Shown piece by piece: positions 43,004 to 52,089 of a stretch of DNA of 64,000 bases. The position numbers and the translations under genes are program-made. The notes under the pieces were generated by a model that did no database searches, had not been told where the DNA came from, and was given only the letters and a program-made list of their open reading frames with translations. Positions within the stretch are counted from its first letter, which is position 1. Every line of letters begins with the position of its first letter. The DNA is from JAAYCU01 sp964401335 (GTDB lineage: Bacteria; Planctomycetota; Phycisphaerae; UBA1845; PWPN01), in NCBI GenBank assembly GCA_964401335.1, contig CAYNYK010000001.1, positions 172,407-236,406 on the forward strand, written 5' to 3'.

Positions 43004-43806
43004 CCGCCCAACTCAACTTGTTGAACGGCATCGGCGGTCAACCAGCAGGTGTTGCCGGCGGGAAAGGCCGCCTTGATCCAGTTGTTGCGTTTTTCGAGCA
43101 CGCGGATTTCCTGACCGGCTTGGACCTTCTCCATCACGACGGAGTAACCCGTGCCGTCGCCGGCGTAACCGCGGGTCGGTTCCACGACGACCGCCCGAGG
43201 CGGATCCGGCGCCCAGCTTTTGACCAGATCGGAGATTCCCAGGACCGCTCCGATGATGCATAGTCCGAGACCGAGGCGAATCAGTATCCGTTTCCACTTC
43301 AAGCCCAAAGCAGCCAGCAGCATGAGGCAACCCAGCGGATAGCATCCCAACAGAAGGCGCTGCTTGGTGATCGTAGGCAGGTCATAGTGCCAGAACATAA
43401 GGGCTCGGCGGATGGAACCGCGCTCGGCGGGCCAAAGCTCGGCGTGACAGGCGTGGCGAAGCGAGGCGATGCCGTTGCGAATTTCGTTTACATGGCTCAG
43501 GCGGGCCGCCCGCAGATACCACAACAAGGCGCGCGGGTTATCTCCGGCGAAGTGGTAAGCGTTGCCCGTGTTGACGAACAGGTTCGAGCTCTGCACACCG
43601 CGCTCGGCCAGGGCGGCGAATTGGATCGCGGATTCATGGAATTTTTGCCGGGCGGTTAGAGCGTCGGGGCCGTCAGCCTCTCGCAGGCGCAATCCCTCGT
43701 CGAAGACGGCCTGAGCACGGGTGAAGTGTTCCTCCGGGCCGAGCGGTTCGGCCGTCGCGAGGGACGCAAGCAACGTCAACACTAATGGAATCACCGCCGG
43801 TTTCAT
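43000..43806 (-). CDS. batE: BatE-like TPR and SH3 protein
   Basis: 268 residues with signal peptide VIPLVLTLLASLATA. A TPR-like region (FVNTGNAYHFAGDNPRALLWYLRAARL) precedes two membrane segments (around LLLGCYPLGCLMLLAALGL and LGLGLCIIGAVLGI). A C-terminal bacterial SH3-like domain (GYSVVMEKVQAGQEIRVLEK, NNWIKAAFPAGNTCWL) ends the chain. This is the BatE layout of the Bacteroides aerotolerance operon. It is the last gene of the minus-strand bat cluster; its ATG overlaps the batD stop (ATGA, 43803-43806). Confidence 0.82.
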   Translation of the reverse strand: MKPAVIPLVLTLLASLATAEPLGPEEHFTRAQAVFDEGLRLREADGPDALTARQKFHESAIQFAALAERGVQSSNLFVNTGNAYHFAGDNPRALLWYLRAARLSHVNEIRNGIASLRHACHAELWPAERGSIRRALMFWHYDLPTITKQRLLLGCYPLGCLMLLAALGLKWKRILIRLGLGLCIIGAVLGISDLVKSWAPDPPRAVVVEPTRGYAGDGTGYSVVMEKVQAGQEIRVLEKRNNWIKAAFPAGNTCWLTADAVQQVELGG

Positions 43807-46241
43807 GCCTCTTCCAATGCCCGCATCAGTTGGCGGGTCCGTTCCACGAGATCGTTTCTTTGCGACGTTTCGAGCGGATCGGTCGCAAACCGTCCGGCGT
43901 CGAACACATCCAGCAATTCACGTGTTTGTCGGGCCAGTTGTTCGGCCTCCGGTAATCCCTTCAGTTTTTCGACCACCAGATGAGGTGATGGTTCGCCCGC
44001 CGGAAGGCCGAAACGCAACCTCAGATATTCCTGAAATATCCGGGTCAATTGCCCGTAGACATCCGTGCACGTATCGATTCGTTCCAGAGCTTTGAACAGC
44101 TCCTTGCGTCGGCGACGGGCCTCGGCTCCCGGTCGTGACTTTCGGTAAACCTGTCGAGCCGTCCAGGCGAGAACGATCGCCGCCGGGCCGGCGACCAGGA
44201 TCATCAAAACGGTTTCCGGAGCCAGCGGGCGGGTTGTGACCACTTGCCCCAACTCGGCATAATTAGCCCCGACTAAAACATCCGCACCGGACGTGGCCGC
44301 ATCCGGTCTGGTTTGGATTGGCGCTTGGGTCACGGTGGACACGGCCATGGCTTCGGCCCCGACCAGTCCGCCCGGCGTAACCTCGAGGGGGATCGGCAGG
44401 CTGTAGACCGTTTCGTATTTCTTCTTCTGGTAGTTGTAGAATACCAACGGCAGGGGGGGTACTTGTTTTACCTTCTCGCTGCGCGGGCGAATGATCTGCG
44501 TGAAGGTAATCGTTTGGTCCTTGACCTCGCCGCCACTGATGGTGGGAGACACGTCGAAGTCACGGGTCAATTCAGGCAGATCGGCCAGCAAGGGCGGCTG
44601 AAAATTCTTGCCCACCGAATCACCGGTGATGGTCAGGGTCAAGGTCAAAGGGGACATGGCCGCCGCCGTGGTCCGGTCCAGCGCCGTGGAGAAAGCCAAG
44701 GATGCGCCCACCGCTCCGCGATACCCGGCGGGGGCGGCCACGCCCGGCGGATCGAGCACCCGATGGGGGGGGACCTCGGCCTTGCGGTCGTATTGTTGGG
44801 TCGAAGTGCTCGAGAAAAAGGACATGGCCGTCCGCCGCTGTTCGGTGATCTGTAAGGCCACGATGACATTTACACCGTCAAGGGACAATTCCCCGGCGGC
44901 CAGCGGCGTGATCTTCAAGGCGAACCGCAACATCTGCTCTTTTTGGCCGTTGAGTTCGCCGTTACCGACCAGGGCAATGGTGCGGCCCTCGCGATTTTGG
45001 TGAAGGATGCTGACCTCAATGCGCTGCCCGGTCCAGTCGGGGTAGGATAAAGCCTCGACGGGTTCGACCTTGATGTGTCCGAGGTTGGCGAAATCGGCCG
45101 ACCGTAGATCGATGGCCGCCCCGCGAAAATCGCCGCGATAGAAAACCTCGAAATCGACAAGAAAGGGTTCCCCCACCACGGTTTCCTCGCTCCTTGGTTT
45201 TCCCCGGCAGGCCAGAATGCCGCCCTCGCCGCTTTGCCGGACGCTAAAGGTGATCGGCTCGGGCAATCTGATTTTCGTACCGTCAGGCAATTCAAGCGTA
45301 TCGATGGTGGGGTTGCCCGGTTCGCGGGCGGTTACCTCGAAAGAAAAAAGGGTTTCCTGGTCGGGCTGGCGAACGCGCGCCGGTGAAGGAGCGACGCTCA
45401 GGCCGGGCGGAGCGACGACTTTCAGGGCGGTCGAGTCCGACAGCCCGCGAATAAGAATGTGAATCATACTCTGCCCGCCGACGACCAGGGAGTTGTCCTG
45501 GACCTGTACGCCCTTGACCACGAAGGGGGTGACAGTGAGTCGCAAGGGCTCGGCGGATACGCCGTCGAACATGATTCCCGTGATCACATGTTCGCCAAGT
45601 TGGGTGGCGCTGATACGGTAGGTGAACTCGGTGACGGGCAGCCCCTCCGTTCGGGTGACGAGCATCCGTGGTTCGCCTACTGAGCGGATATCCAGACCCA
45701 TGATCGGTGGGATCGTCGGCGTTACCCCCGGCCGATATCCTTGAAACTGGAGTTTCATTTCCACCGTTTCGTTGGGCAACACCTGTGGCGGATCGATCTG
45801 CCCCGCGAGGAACTTCAAGGGGGCCTCGATAACTTCGAGCGTTAGCGGCCCGCGTTTGAGGGTCGTGCCGTTGTTGGCAAAAGTAATTTCCGGAATAGTG
45901 AATTTCCCCGCCGCCTGCGGTGTGACCAGGAATTCGTAACGCCGAATGATCTGTTTGCTGAACAGATTGCGGATGATACTCGGCGTTCCAGGTCGTTGAA
46001 TATTCAGGCCCTCGATGGCGGGTACGGACGGCCAGGCGGTCGAAGCGGCATCGTGGACCTCGACCACCAGCCGAATCTGCGTGCCGAGATACATCCGCTC
46101 GCGATCCAACTGGGCGAACATCTCGGCCGCCCGAGCCGGACCGGTCAAAGCCATGACCCACAACGCGAACCATCCGCTCGCGCGCATACGCCGACGTCGG
46201 CTTGAGGCCTCGATAGCGTTTATGACGGGCGGGAATGGCAT
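43803..46241 (-). CDS. batD: BatD-family membrane protein
   Basis: 812 residues. A signal peptide (ASGWFALWVMALTGPARAAE) is preceded by about 20 basic residues, so the true start may be the internal MRASG. A long run of beta-sandwich segments (LGTQIRLVVEVHDAAST, LPNETVEMKLQFQGYRPG, PTISGGEVKDQTITFTQIIR) is typical of BatD. One membrane helix near residue 700 (LMILVAGPAAIVLAW) and a helical cytoplasmic tail follow. BatD is thought to sit in the periplasm with BatA/BatB in an envelope complex. The start lies 35 bp after the TPR gene, and the stop overlaps batE. Confidence 0.88.
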   Translation of the reverse strand: MPFPPVINAIEASSRRRRMRASGWFALWVMALTGPARAAEMFAQLDRERMYLGTQIRLVVEVHDAASTAWPSVPAIEGLNIQRPGTPSIIRNLFSKQIIRRYEFLVTPQAAGKFTIPEITFANNGTTLKRGPLTLEVIEAPLKFLAGQIDPPQVLPNETVEMKLQFQGYRPGVTPTIPPIMGLDIRSVGEPRMLVTRTEGLPVTEFTYRISATQLGEHVITGIMFDGVSAEPLRLTVTPFVVKGVQVQDNSLVVGGQSMIHILIRGLSDSTALKVVAPPGLSVAPSPARVRQPDQETLFSFEVTAREPGNPTIDTLELPDGTKIRLPEPITFSVRQSGEGGILACRGKPRSEETVVGEPFLVDFEVFYRGDFRGAAIDLRSADFANLGHIKVEPVEALSYPDWTGQRIEVSILHQNREGRTIALVGNGELNGQKEQMLRFALKITPLAAGELSLDGVNVIVALQITEQRRTAMSFFSSTSTQQYDRKAEVPPHRVLDPPGVAAPAGYRGAVGASLAFSTALDRTTAAAMSPLTLTLTITGDSVGKNFQPPLLADLPELTRDFDVSPTISGGEVKDQTITFTQIIRPRSEKVKQVPPLPLVFYNYQKKKYETVYSLPIPLEVTPGGLVGAEAMAVSTVTQAPIQTRPDAATSGADVLVGANYAELGQVVTTRPLAPETVLMILVAGPAAIVLAWTARQVYRKSRPGAEARRRRKELFKALERIDTCTDVYGQLTRIFQEYLRLRFGLPAGEPSPHLVVEKLKGLPEAEQLARQTRELLDVFDAGRFATDPLETSQRNDLVERTRQLMRALEEA

Positions 46242-46275
46242 AGTTCTCTCAATTTATACTAACGGATCGAGACTG

Positions 46276-48582
46276 TTACCAGTCTTTCAGGTCCGTACGC
46301 GGTTTCGGCTGATAAAGTTGACGTTCGGCCTCCTCGCGCTGACGGTCCATTTGTTCGACGGAGCGACGCATGTCCTGTTTTGGCGGCTGCGTCTGTTGTT
46401 GCTGTTGGTCCTGGTTTTGCTGCTCCTGCTGTTGCGGTTGCTGCTCCGGCGGTTGCAGAGCGAACAATGCCTTGAGCAATTCCTCCAGGGCCTTGCCCTG
46501 TGCGGTTTGCACGGGGCCTTCGGCCTCCAGCCGCTTCCGCGAGTTTTCCACGATCGCCCGGTCCAGACTCTCCATGGCTGACAACATCTCAAAGTCGGCC
46601 TGGTCCAGATGCTTACCGGCCTCGATGTAGGCTTGAACCTTTTCCTGGGGTTGTTGCGCGCCGGTCGGGGTCTGGCCGGTGGGAATCTGTTTCTTGATTT
46701 CCTCGTGGACGGCGACCGTTTCCTTCTCGATCAGTTGCTGCTGTTCCTTGATCTGACCGACGACGGAGGCGGGCGTTTTACGCAAGACCCTGGTTTTCAA
46801 CTCGGCGGCCCATCTGCGCAATTTGTCGCCGAGGGTGCCGCCAGATTCGTCGTCGGCTTTTTTGCCGGCGGCCTCGGCTTTGGTCTGCTCGTTCAACTGG
46901 TGTTGCCGCAGGACCAATTCGCTCAACCGCTCCTCAATCGACTTTGGAAACAGGGCGAGGGCTTTTTCGATTGCCTCGATGATGCTCTGTTGTTCCGCCA
47001 GGGTCTTGGTCTTATTTTGTTGTTCGATCGCGGTCAGAGCGCGATCCTGCATGGCCGGAACATCCTTCAGGATTTCGACCAGTTTGGCGTTGAGTTCGGG
47101 ATCGAAAATTTGTTTCTGCTCTTCGGTCATTTGCCCCGTGTCCGCCGGCTGGGTAGTGGTGGCGAAATACTGACATTGCCCGATCAGTTTCGCGATCGCC
47201 GGGCCGAAATCCTGCTGATGGGTGTATAAGGCCGTATCTTTCGAGTCCCAGGAAACGTTGTCGGGTAATTTCGCCCGGCCGATCAGCGGATCCTGCAGCC
47301 AGTCCGATGGCGCCTCGATTTTCTCCACCTCCGCCCGCAGGGCGGTCAGCTTCGTCCGCATCTCGGCTAATGCCCTGGCCGGTTCGACCGGAAACAGCCG
47401 GGCGGCCTTTTTCATTTGCTCCGCGGCCATTTTCTGTTGGTCATAGCCCGGTTTGCGCTCGCCGTCGAGGAAGAATGCGCAGGCGTCGCGCTGAACATCG
47501 ACGGATTTCTTGAGTTCCGAAGCGATGGCTTTGTATATTTTTTCGCGCGGGGTTTCTTCGGCCGGTTGGGTGCTCGCCGGTGCGGACTGGGCTACCTTTT
47601 CCTTAAATTGGGCCAGTTGGTCCGCGAAGTTATTCGTTTTCTCCATCGTCTTGCGTTGCAGCCGCACGGTTGAGCGTCGGGTCTGGCGTTCCTCAAGGGG
47701 ATCGGCCACTGGAACCATAAGCATATAGCGGCTGAGTCCGACCTGGGCATCCTGTTCGGTAATCAATTGCGCCAGATAACGACCAGGGTCGTCGAGCATG
47801 TCCTTTTTTTCTTTTTCCTCCTGCTCCTTATTCAGCAGCCCCAGGACATTGCGGCGAAGGATACGGGCGGCGCGGATGTTATGCTCGATCTCCTCGTCGG
47901 GTTGAAGGTCTCGCGCCTGGCGAAAAGCGCCGATGGCGCGGAGCAGTTCGTCGGCGACGGCCTGTAATTTGCTTATCCGGGCCTGGTCCTTGGTCTGTTG
48001 CTCCGCGGGTTGAGTGGCGGGGGCCAGTGTTTCCTCCAGACGTTTGCGGGCGGCGGTCGCCCGCACATGGCCGATGTTGTAGAAAGCGTCCACCCGCAGG
48101 GACGCCGGTGCCGTTGCATTGCTGGCGACCGCCTCGAATTGCCGCACGGCATTTTCGCCGTCGCCCAGTCGAAGGTGGCATAGCCCAATGTTGTAGTCGA
48201 TGGCAGCGTCTCCGTCGCCTTGTGCGTCGGCCTGTTGGTAGAGTTTGAGGGCCTGCTCGAAATGGGATTGCTTGTAATGGTCCTGGGCATCGAGCAGGAG
48301 GTCGCGATTGGATACGGCCAGCGTGGAGGTTGCCCCGGCGGTCAGAAGAAGAGCCAGGAGGATGACGTGAATCAGTGAGGCGAGGGGGTGGTTGCATGTG
48401 CGGGGAACCCTCGCTTGCGCTTCGGGCTGGTGGACCCTTGCTGGCGCTGCGGGCTGGTGGACCCTTGCTGGCGCTGCGGGCTGGTGGACCCTTGCTTGCG
48501 CTTCGGGTTGGTGGATCCTTGCTGGCGCTGCGGACTGGGAGGCGTGACGGATGCCTTTCGTGTTTTGAGGTGAGTGGATCAT
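46276..48582 (-). CDS. batC: BatC-like TPR protein with repeat-derived N-terminus
   Basis: 768 residues from the ATG at 48582, which overlaps the batB stop (ATGA), so this start is well supported. Residues about 15-60 are not a signal peptide but nine-residue repeats (HQPAAPARV, HQPEAQARV) encoded by a 27-bp DNA repeat. The expected signal peptide, LIHVILLALLLTAGATSTLA, only follows. TPRs come next (AIDYNIGLCHLRLGDGENAV), then long coiled helices and a Gln-rich C-terminus (QQQEQQNQDQQQQ). The batC call rests on position and TPRs. Either the buried signal still works, or translation restarts inside; no good internal start is seen. Confidence 0.8.
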   Translation of the reverse strand: MIHSPQNTKGIRHASQSAAPARIHQPEAQARVHQPAAPARVHQPAAPARVHQPEAQARVPRTCNHPLASLIHVILLALLLTAGATSTLAVSNRDLLLDAQDHYKQSHFEQALKLYQQADAQGDGDAAIDYNIGLCHLRLGDGENAVRQFEAVASNATAPASLRVDAFYNIGHVRATAARKRLEETLAPATQPAEQQTKDQARISKLQAVADELLRAIGAFRQARDLQPDEEIEHNIRAARILRRNVLGLLNKEQEEKEKKDMLDDPGRYLAQLITEQDAQVGLSRYMLMVPVADPLEERQTRRSTVRLQRKTMEKTNNFADQLAQFKEKVAQSAPASTQPAEETPREKIYKAIASELKKSVDVQRDACAFFLDGERKPGYDQQKMAAEQMKKAARLFPVEPARALAEMRTKLTALRAEVEKIEAPSDWLQDPLIGRAKLPDNVSWDSKDTALYTHQQDFGPAIAKLIGQCQYFATTTQPADTGQMTEEQKQIFDPELNAKLVEILKDVPAMQDRALTAIEQQNKTKTLAEQQSIIEAIEKALALFPKSIEERLSELVLRQHQLNEQTKAEAAGKKADDESGGTLGDKLRRWAAELKTRVLRKTPASVVGQIKEQQQLIEKETVAVHEEIKKQIPTGQTPTGAQQPQEKVQAYIEAGKHLDQADFEMLSAMESLDRAIVENSRKRLEAEGPVQTAQGKALEELLKALFALQPPEQQPQQQEQQNQDQQQQQTQPPKQDMRRSVEQMDRQREEAERQLYQPKPRTDLKDW
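48407..48541. repeat. 27-bp tandem repeat inside batC, 5 copies
   Basis: Five units of about 27 bp, consensus ACCCTTGCTGGCGCTGCGGG plus CTGGTGG on the plus strand. Because 27 is divisible by three, the array reads in frame as HQPAAPARV or HQPEAQARV on the minus strand. Units differ by alternate words GCTGGCGCTGC and GCTTGCGCTTC. The core word family also occurs at 25190-25345 and 60056-60136. Confidence 0.9.
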
Positions 48583-49703
48583 CGTTTCACCTCCGCCGTA
48601 CGGAGGGGACGCTGCTCGTTGATGAGGGTGGACAAGACCACGAGGGCCATGCCCAGGCCTACGAACAATTGAAACTTTTCCTGCCAGATGGTGTAGCGGA
48701 ATTTCTTCTCCTGGGTCCCTTGCTGAGGAAGAATCCGGCGTCGATAGATGTCGACCAGGTCGACGTTGGCCGAGCCCGAGGCTACGTAACCGGATCGGTA
48801 AGGGATGGCCTCGAGAATTTTCCGCAAGGTATCATCCTCGAGTTTGGTGATGACCTCCTGCCCTTTGTATTTCAACGTGGTCATTTGACCGTCAATTTCA
48901 ATCGGGATCGGCGCTCCGGTCGTGGTGCCCAGCCCGATGATATAAATCCCTACGCTGCGCCGGTGTGCTTCCATCGCCATTTCCTTGGCGAAACCCTCAT
49001 GACTTTCGCCGTCCGTCAAAATGATCAGCACGTTATGGCTATCCTGCGGTTCCTGGCGTTCGTCCTGCATGACCGTCTGGCCGGCGGCCGGTTGTTTGTC
49101 TTCCGGATCGCGTTTTCCGGCAGGTTCACGCAATCCGAAAACCTGCCGGGTGGCCTTGTCGATCGCATCGCCGAGGTTTGTACCGCCCTGGTCCACGCTG
49201 TTGTATTCCACGCGCTCCAATACGGAGAGGAAATGCGTATAGTTCGGAGTCAGCGGGCATTTGAGTTCCGACGTGCCCGCATAAGCCAGCAGGCCTACCT
49301 GGTTGCCCGCCGGCAGCACACTGACCAGCGAGCGGATGGCCGCCTTGCCCGCCTCCAGTCGCGAGGGGTCCACGTCGCGCGCCCGCATACTGTTGGAAAC
49401 GTCGAGGCAGAAAAGGATATTCTGGCCCTGTTGGGCCAACTCGATCTCCCGTGGGTCCCAGCGTGGCCGGGCGAGGGCAAAAATCAGAATGGCCAGACCC
49501 GCCAGCAGGACGGCGAATTTGACGATCGGGCGGCCGACGGACCGCCGCGGGCTTACATCATCCAGCAGCGATTGCTCCACGAACACGCGGAGCACCCGTT
49601 GCCGCCGACGCAGGTCATACGCGAACAGAAGCGCCAGAGGTAACAATAGCCAAAGCCATTGCAGCGATTGCGGAGAATGCAGATTGAAAAAGTCACCGGT
49701 CAC
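48579..49703 (-). CDS. batB: BatB, von Willebrand factor A domain membrane protein
   Basis: 374 residues from a GTG at 49703, two bases after the batA stop. Two N-terminal membrane segments (LQWLWLLLPLALLFAYDL and IVKFAVLLAGLAILIFAL) are followed by a VWA domain. Its MIDAS is FCLDVSNSMRARDVD (DxSxS), with TNLGDAI and LIILTDGESHEGF. A C-terminal helix (FQLFVGLGMALVVLSTLI) returns to the membrane. BatB pairs with BatA in a periplasm-facing complex linked to stress or aerotolerance. The stop overlaps the start of the BatC-like gene. Confidence 0.92.
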   Translation of the reverse strand: MTGDFFNLHSPQSLQWLWLLLPLALLFAYDLRRRQRVLRVFVEQSLLDDVSPRRSVGRPIVKFAVLLAGLAILIFALARPRWDPREIELAQQGQNILFCLDVSNSMRARDVDPSRLEAGKAAIRSLVSVLPAGNQVGLLAYAGTSELKCPLTPNYTHFLSVLERVEYNSVDQGGTNLGDAIDKATRQVFGLREPAGKRDPEDKQPAAGQTVMQDERQEPQDSHNVLIILTDGESHEGFAKEMAMEAHRRSVGIYIIGLGTTTGAPIPIEIDGQMTTLKYKGQEVITKLEDDTLRKILEAIPYRSGYVASGSANVDLVDIYRRRILPQQGTQEKKFRYTIWQEKFQLFVGLGMALVVLSTLINEQRPLRTAEVKR

Positions 49704-49705
49704 GA

Positions 49706-50908
49706 CTAAGGCGATCTCCTGAATAGGGTCAACCCCAAAAGTATTTCGATGATCAACAAAGCCAGGGCAGCCTGCAAAAACTTGCCATACCGCTCCTCCC
49801 GAGCCAATACGGTGCGGCCGCCGATTTCCGAACGCTCCAGAGCGTCGATTTTCTCGTATACTTCCTTTAACTGGTCTCCGGACGTGGTGAGGTAATGTTG
49901 GCCGCCGGTTTGGCGGGCGATCTGGCGGGCCTCATCGATGGCTTTGTTGATTTTCGCGGTTTCCGGGCTGGTGAAAACCGCGCCGAACAGCCCGCCTTGC
50001 TGCGGGACGACCTCGACCGTGCCATCCGGTCGCTCGCGATAGCGCTCCTTGGCCAGAATCTGAATGTAATAAACCTTGATACCGGCTTCCTTAAGCATTT
50101 TTATGATGTTTTCGAGGCTGCTGCCCTCGGCCACCGTTTCCAGGCCGTCGGTCAGCATGACGATCACCTTGCTCTTGAGCTGATAGGTGCGCAGTCCTTC
50201 GTTAGGCCGCTTGAGGTCCTCTTCGAATAAAATAAGCTTTTGGGCGGCGTACTCCAGCGCGCTGCGCAACGATGTATATTGCAGCGGATTTTCCCGATAA
50301 CGTCGGCGGCCGAATTCGTCGGACACGATCGCCGCCTCTTTTTCATCGTTGGTGGGGCGGCCGTAAGCATCCAGGAACGGCGCCTCAGGGGCCATATTTT
50401 TGATCAACCCGACAAGGGCATCATGGTCCAGTCCGAAGGGGTAATCCGTTCGCGGATAGGTCGCGAAGGTGAACAGGCCGATCTGGTCGTTCGGCCGGCC
50501 CTTCAAATCCCGTTTGTCGCCGATGATGAATCGTTTGAGCACGTCGGCGGCCACGTCAAAGCGCAGTTGCAGGCGGCCGTCGTACATCAGCTTGCTGCGC
50601 GGATCGCCCATGCTGCCTGAACGGTCCACGAGCATCGCGATAGCGATTCCCTGGCTGGGCATCTCCTGGCTTTCGATGCTCCGTGTCGGGCGGGCCAGCA
50701 CCACGACGAGCAGGGCCAAAGCCACCGCACGCAGGGCCGGCATCAGCCAACGCATCCGCTGGCGAAAACTTTTCGGCAGCCGGGCAAGGTTACGAATCGA
50801 CGGGTAGCGGATCGCCACCGTGGTCACGCGCCGTCGCGCCCACCAAAGGTAGGGCGGAATCAGCAGCAACAGCCAGAAGGCGTGCGGATTGTCGAAATGC
50901 CCGTTCAC
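49706..50908 (-). CDS. batA: BatA, von Willebrand factor A domain membrane protein
   Basis: 400 residues from a GTG at 50908 that overlaps the previous stop as GTGA. It has N-terminal helices (HAFWLLLLIPPYLWWARRR and ALRAVALALLVVVLARP), a VWA domain with MIDAS LVDRSGSMGDP, YTSLRSAL and VIVMLTDGLETV, and a C-terminal membrane helix (AALALLIIEILLGLTLF). An insertion of about 45 residues after the MIDAS (DYPFGLDHD to FGRRRYRENP) is larger than in typical BatA. It acts with BatB. Confidence 0.92.
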   Translation of the reverse strand: MNGHFDNPHAFWLLLLIPPYLWWARRRVTTVAIRYPSIRNLARLPKSFRQRMRWLMPALRAVALALLVVVLARPTRSIESQEMPSQGIAIAMLVDRSGSMGDPRSKLMYDGRLQLRFDVAADVLKRFIIGDKRDLKGRPNDQIGLFTFATYPRTDYPFGLDHDALVGLIKNMAPEAPFLDAYGRPTNDEKEAAIVSDEFGRRRYRENPLQYTSLRSALEYAAQKLILFEEDLKRPNEGLRTYQLKSKVIVMLTDGLETVAEGSSLENIIKMLKEAGIKVYYIQILAKERYRERPDGTVEVVPQQGGLFGAVFTSPETAKINKAIDEARQIARQTGGQHYLTTSGDQLKEVYEKIDALERSEIGGRTVLAREERYGKFLQAALALLIIEILLGLTLFRRSP

Positions 50909-52008
50909 GATCGTGGTGCTCCCTCACGATTGGACGTTTGCATCACGAAATCCCTGGCGGTGTCAAACGTCCGTTGAATCAAGGCCGGCTCCGGTGTCAA
51001 GCGGGCGAATTTCACCTCGTCGGCGGCGGTCAGGAACGGTTCCAAGGCCGCCCGATGACGGCTGACCACCGGTGATTCGCCGATATGGGCGAGAAATTCC
51101 TCCGTGGTCTGTTCGGGCGCCTTGAGGCCGAAAGCGTTTTCGATGTATTCGCGGACAATGCCCGTAATCTCCACGAAAAACGCCTCGATCTGACCTTGTT
51201 CCACCAATCGGCGTTCCACCAGCCGACGCAACGCTTCCAGGGCGATTTCATGCGGCGGCGGAGGGGGCGGCAGCTTGCGTGGCCGGCGAAGCCAATACAC
51301 GACCAACAGCACCAGCAGGATGGCCCCGCCGATGCCCGCCAATACATAAGGCCATATCCGCCGCGTCTGCTCCTCGATACGCTCGACGGTCATCAAGCCG
51401 CGCATGGGTTTCAAGTCCAGATCGTCGGCGGTAATCGGCGTATCTTGCACGGTGATCGAAAGCGGCTCGGTCGTCAGGAGAGATTCCTTGACCTCCTCCC
51501 GCCGATGGTAATAAATCTCCAAGGCCGGAAGTTCCAAGGTGCCGGCGTATTCCGGTTCCAGCTCGTACGTACGGATCAGCCGCCGACCGCCTGGTTGTTG
51601 GATCTCCCGCTCCCGCACATCCGTGCAGAACAGCCCCGGCACGTCCTCGCCGAAGAGCAGATCGGGAAACTCAGCCTCGAACTCGTCGCCCAGGTCCAGG
51701 CTCAGTCGGCAGACAAGCGTATCGGCCGTCGTGATCGAGTCCGCCGACAATTCCACGGTAAACTTCACCGGGGCGGTCCCGAACGTTTTGCACACGGCCA
51801 GCGGCTTTAGATCGCCCGCTTCGGGCGTAACGTCTTTCGACCGGCTCCGGTCACAAGCGCTAACGCAGCCTAGAAGAAACAAGCCGCTTAGAATGCATCC
51901 TAAAACCCTACAGCGTCGGCCCCACCGGGCCGACAAGCACCGGCGAGACGCCGGTGCCACACCGGTTTTAGGATGCACTCTTAACATAATCAGCGTACAA
52001 CAACGCAT
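50905..52008 (-). CDS. Bat-operon lipoprotein with membrane helix (DUF4381-like)
   Basis: 367 residues as drawn. The first 35 residues are mostly encoded by a palindromic element (51891-51980). After it comes a lipoprotein signal, CILSGLFLLGCVSAC, with two possible lipoboxes (LLGC and VSAC). A beta-sandwich domain similar in style to BatD follows (ITTADTLVCRLSLDLGDEF), then a membrane helix (VLAGIGGAILLVLLVVYWL), a proline stretch and a helical cytoplasmic domain (EALRRLVERRLVEQGQIEAF, VREYIENAFGL) as in DUF4381 proteins of bat operons. The original start was probably disrupted by the element, so the true N-terminus is uncertain. Confidence 0.75.
   Translation of the reverse strand: MRCCTLIMLRVHPKTGVAPASRRCLSARWGRRCRVLGCILSGLFLLGCVSACDRSRSKDVTPEAGDLKPLAVCKTFGTAPVKFTVELSADSITTADTLVCRLSLDLGDEFEAEFPDLLFGEDVPGLFCTDVREREIQQPGGRRLIRTYELEPEYAGTLELPALEIYYHRREEVKESLLTTEPLSITVQDTPITADDLDLKPMRGLMTVERIEEQTRRIWPYVLAGIGGAILLVLLVVYWLRRPRKLPPPPPPHEIALEALRRLVERRLVEQGQIEAFFVEITGIVREYIENAFGLKAPEQTTEEFLAHIGESPVVSRHRAALEPFLTAADEVKFARLTPEPALIQRTFDTARDFVMQTSNREGAPRS
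51891..51980. repeat. Nested palindromic element (about 90 bp) in a coding N-terminus
   Basis: Terminal inverted repeats GAATGCATCCTAAAACC (51891-51907) and its near-complement (51964-51980, 16 of 17 matching) enclose two perfect hairpins: GTCGGCCC-CACC-GGGCCGAC (51915-51934) and GCACCGGCG-AGA-CGCCGGTGC (51937-51957). The layout is that of a small non-autonomous mobile or REP-like element. Confidence 0.8.
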
Positions 52009-52089
52009 GGCTATCCGAAAAACCCACTAACCCGAAACACGGTGTGCCGAAAGAGGCGAAGCTCACCCCAAAAAACCTTGCTTCGGCCG

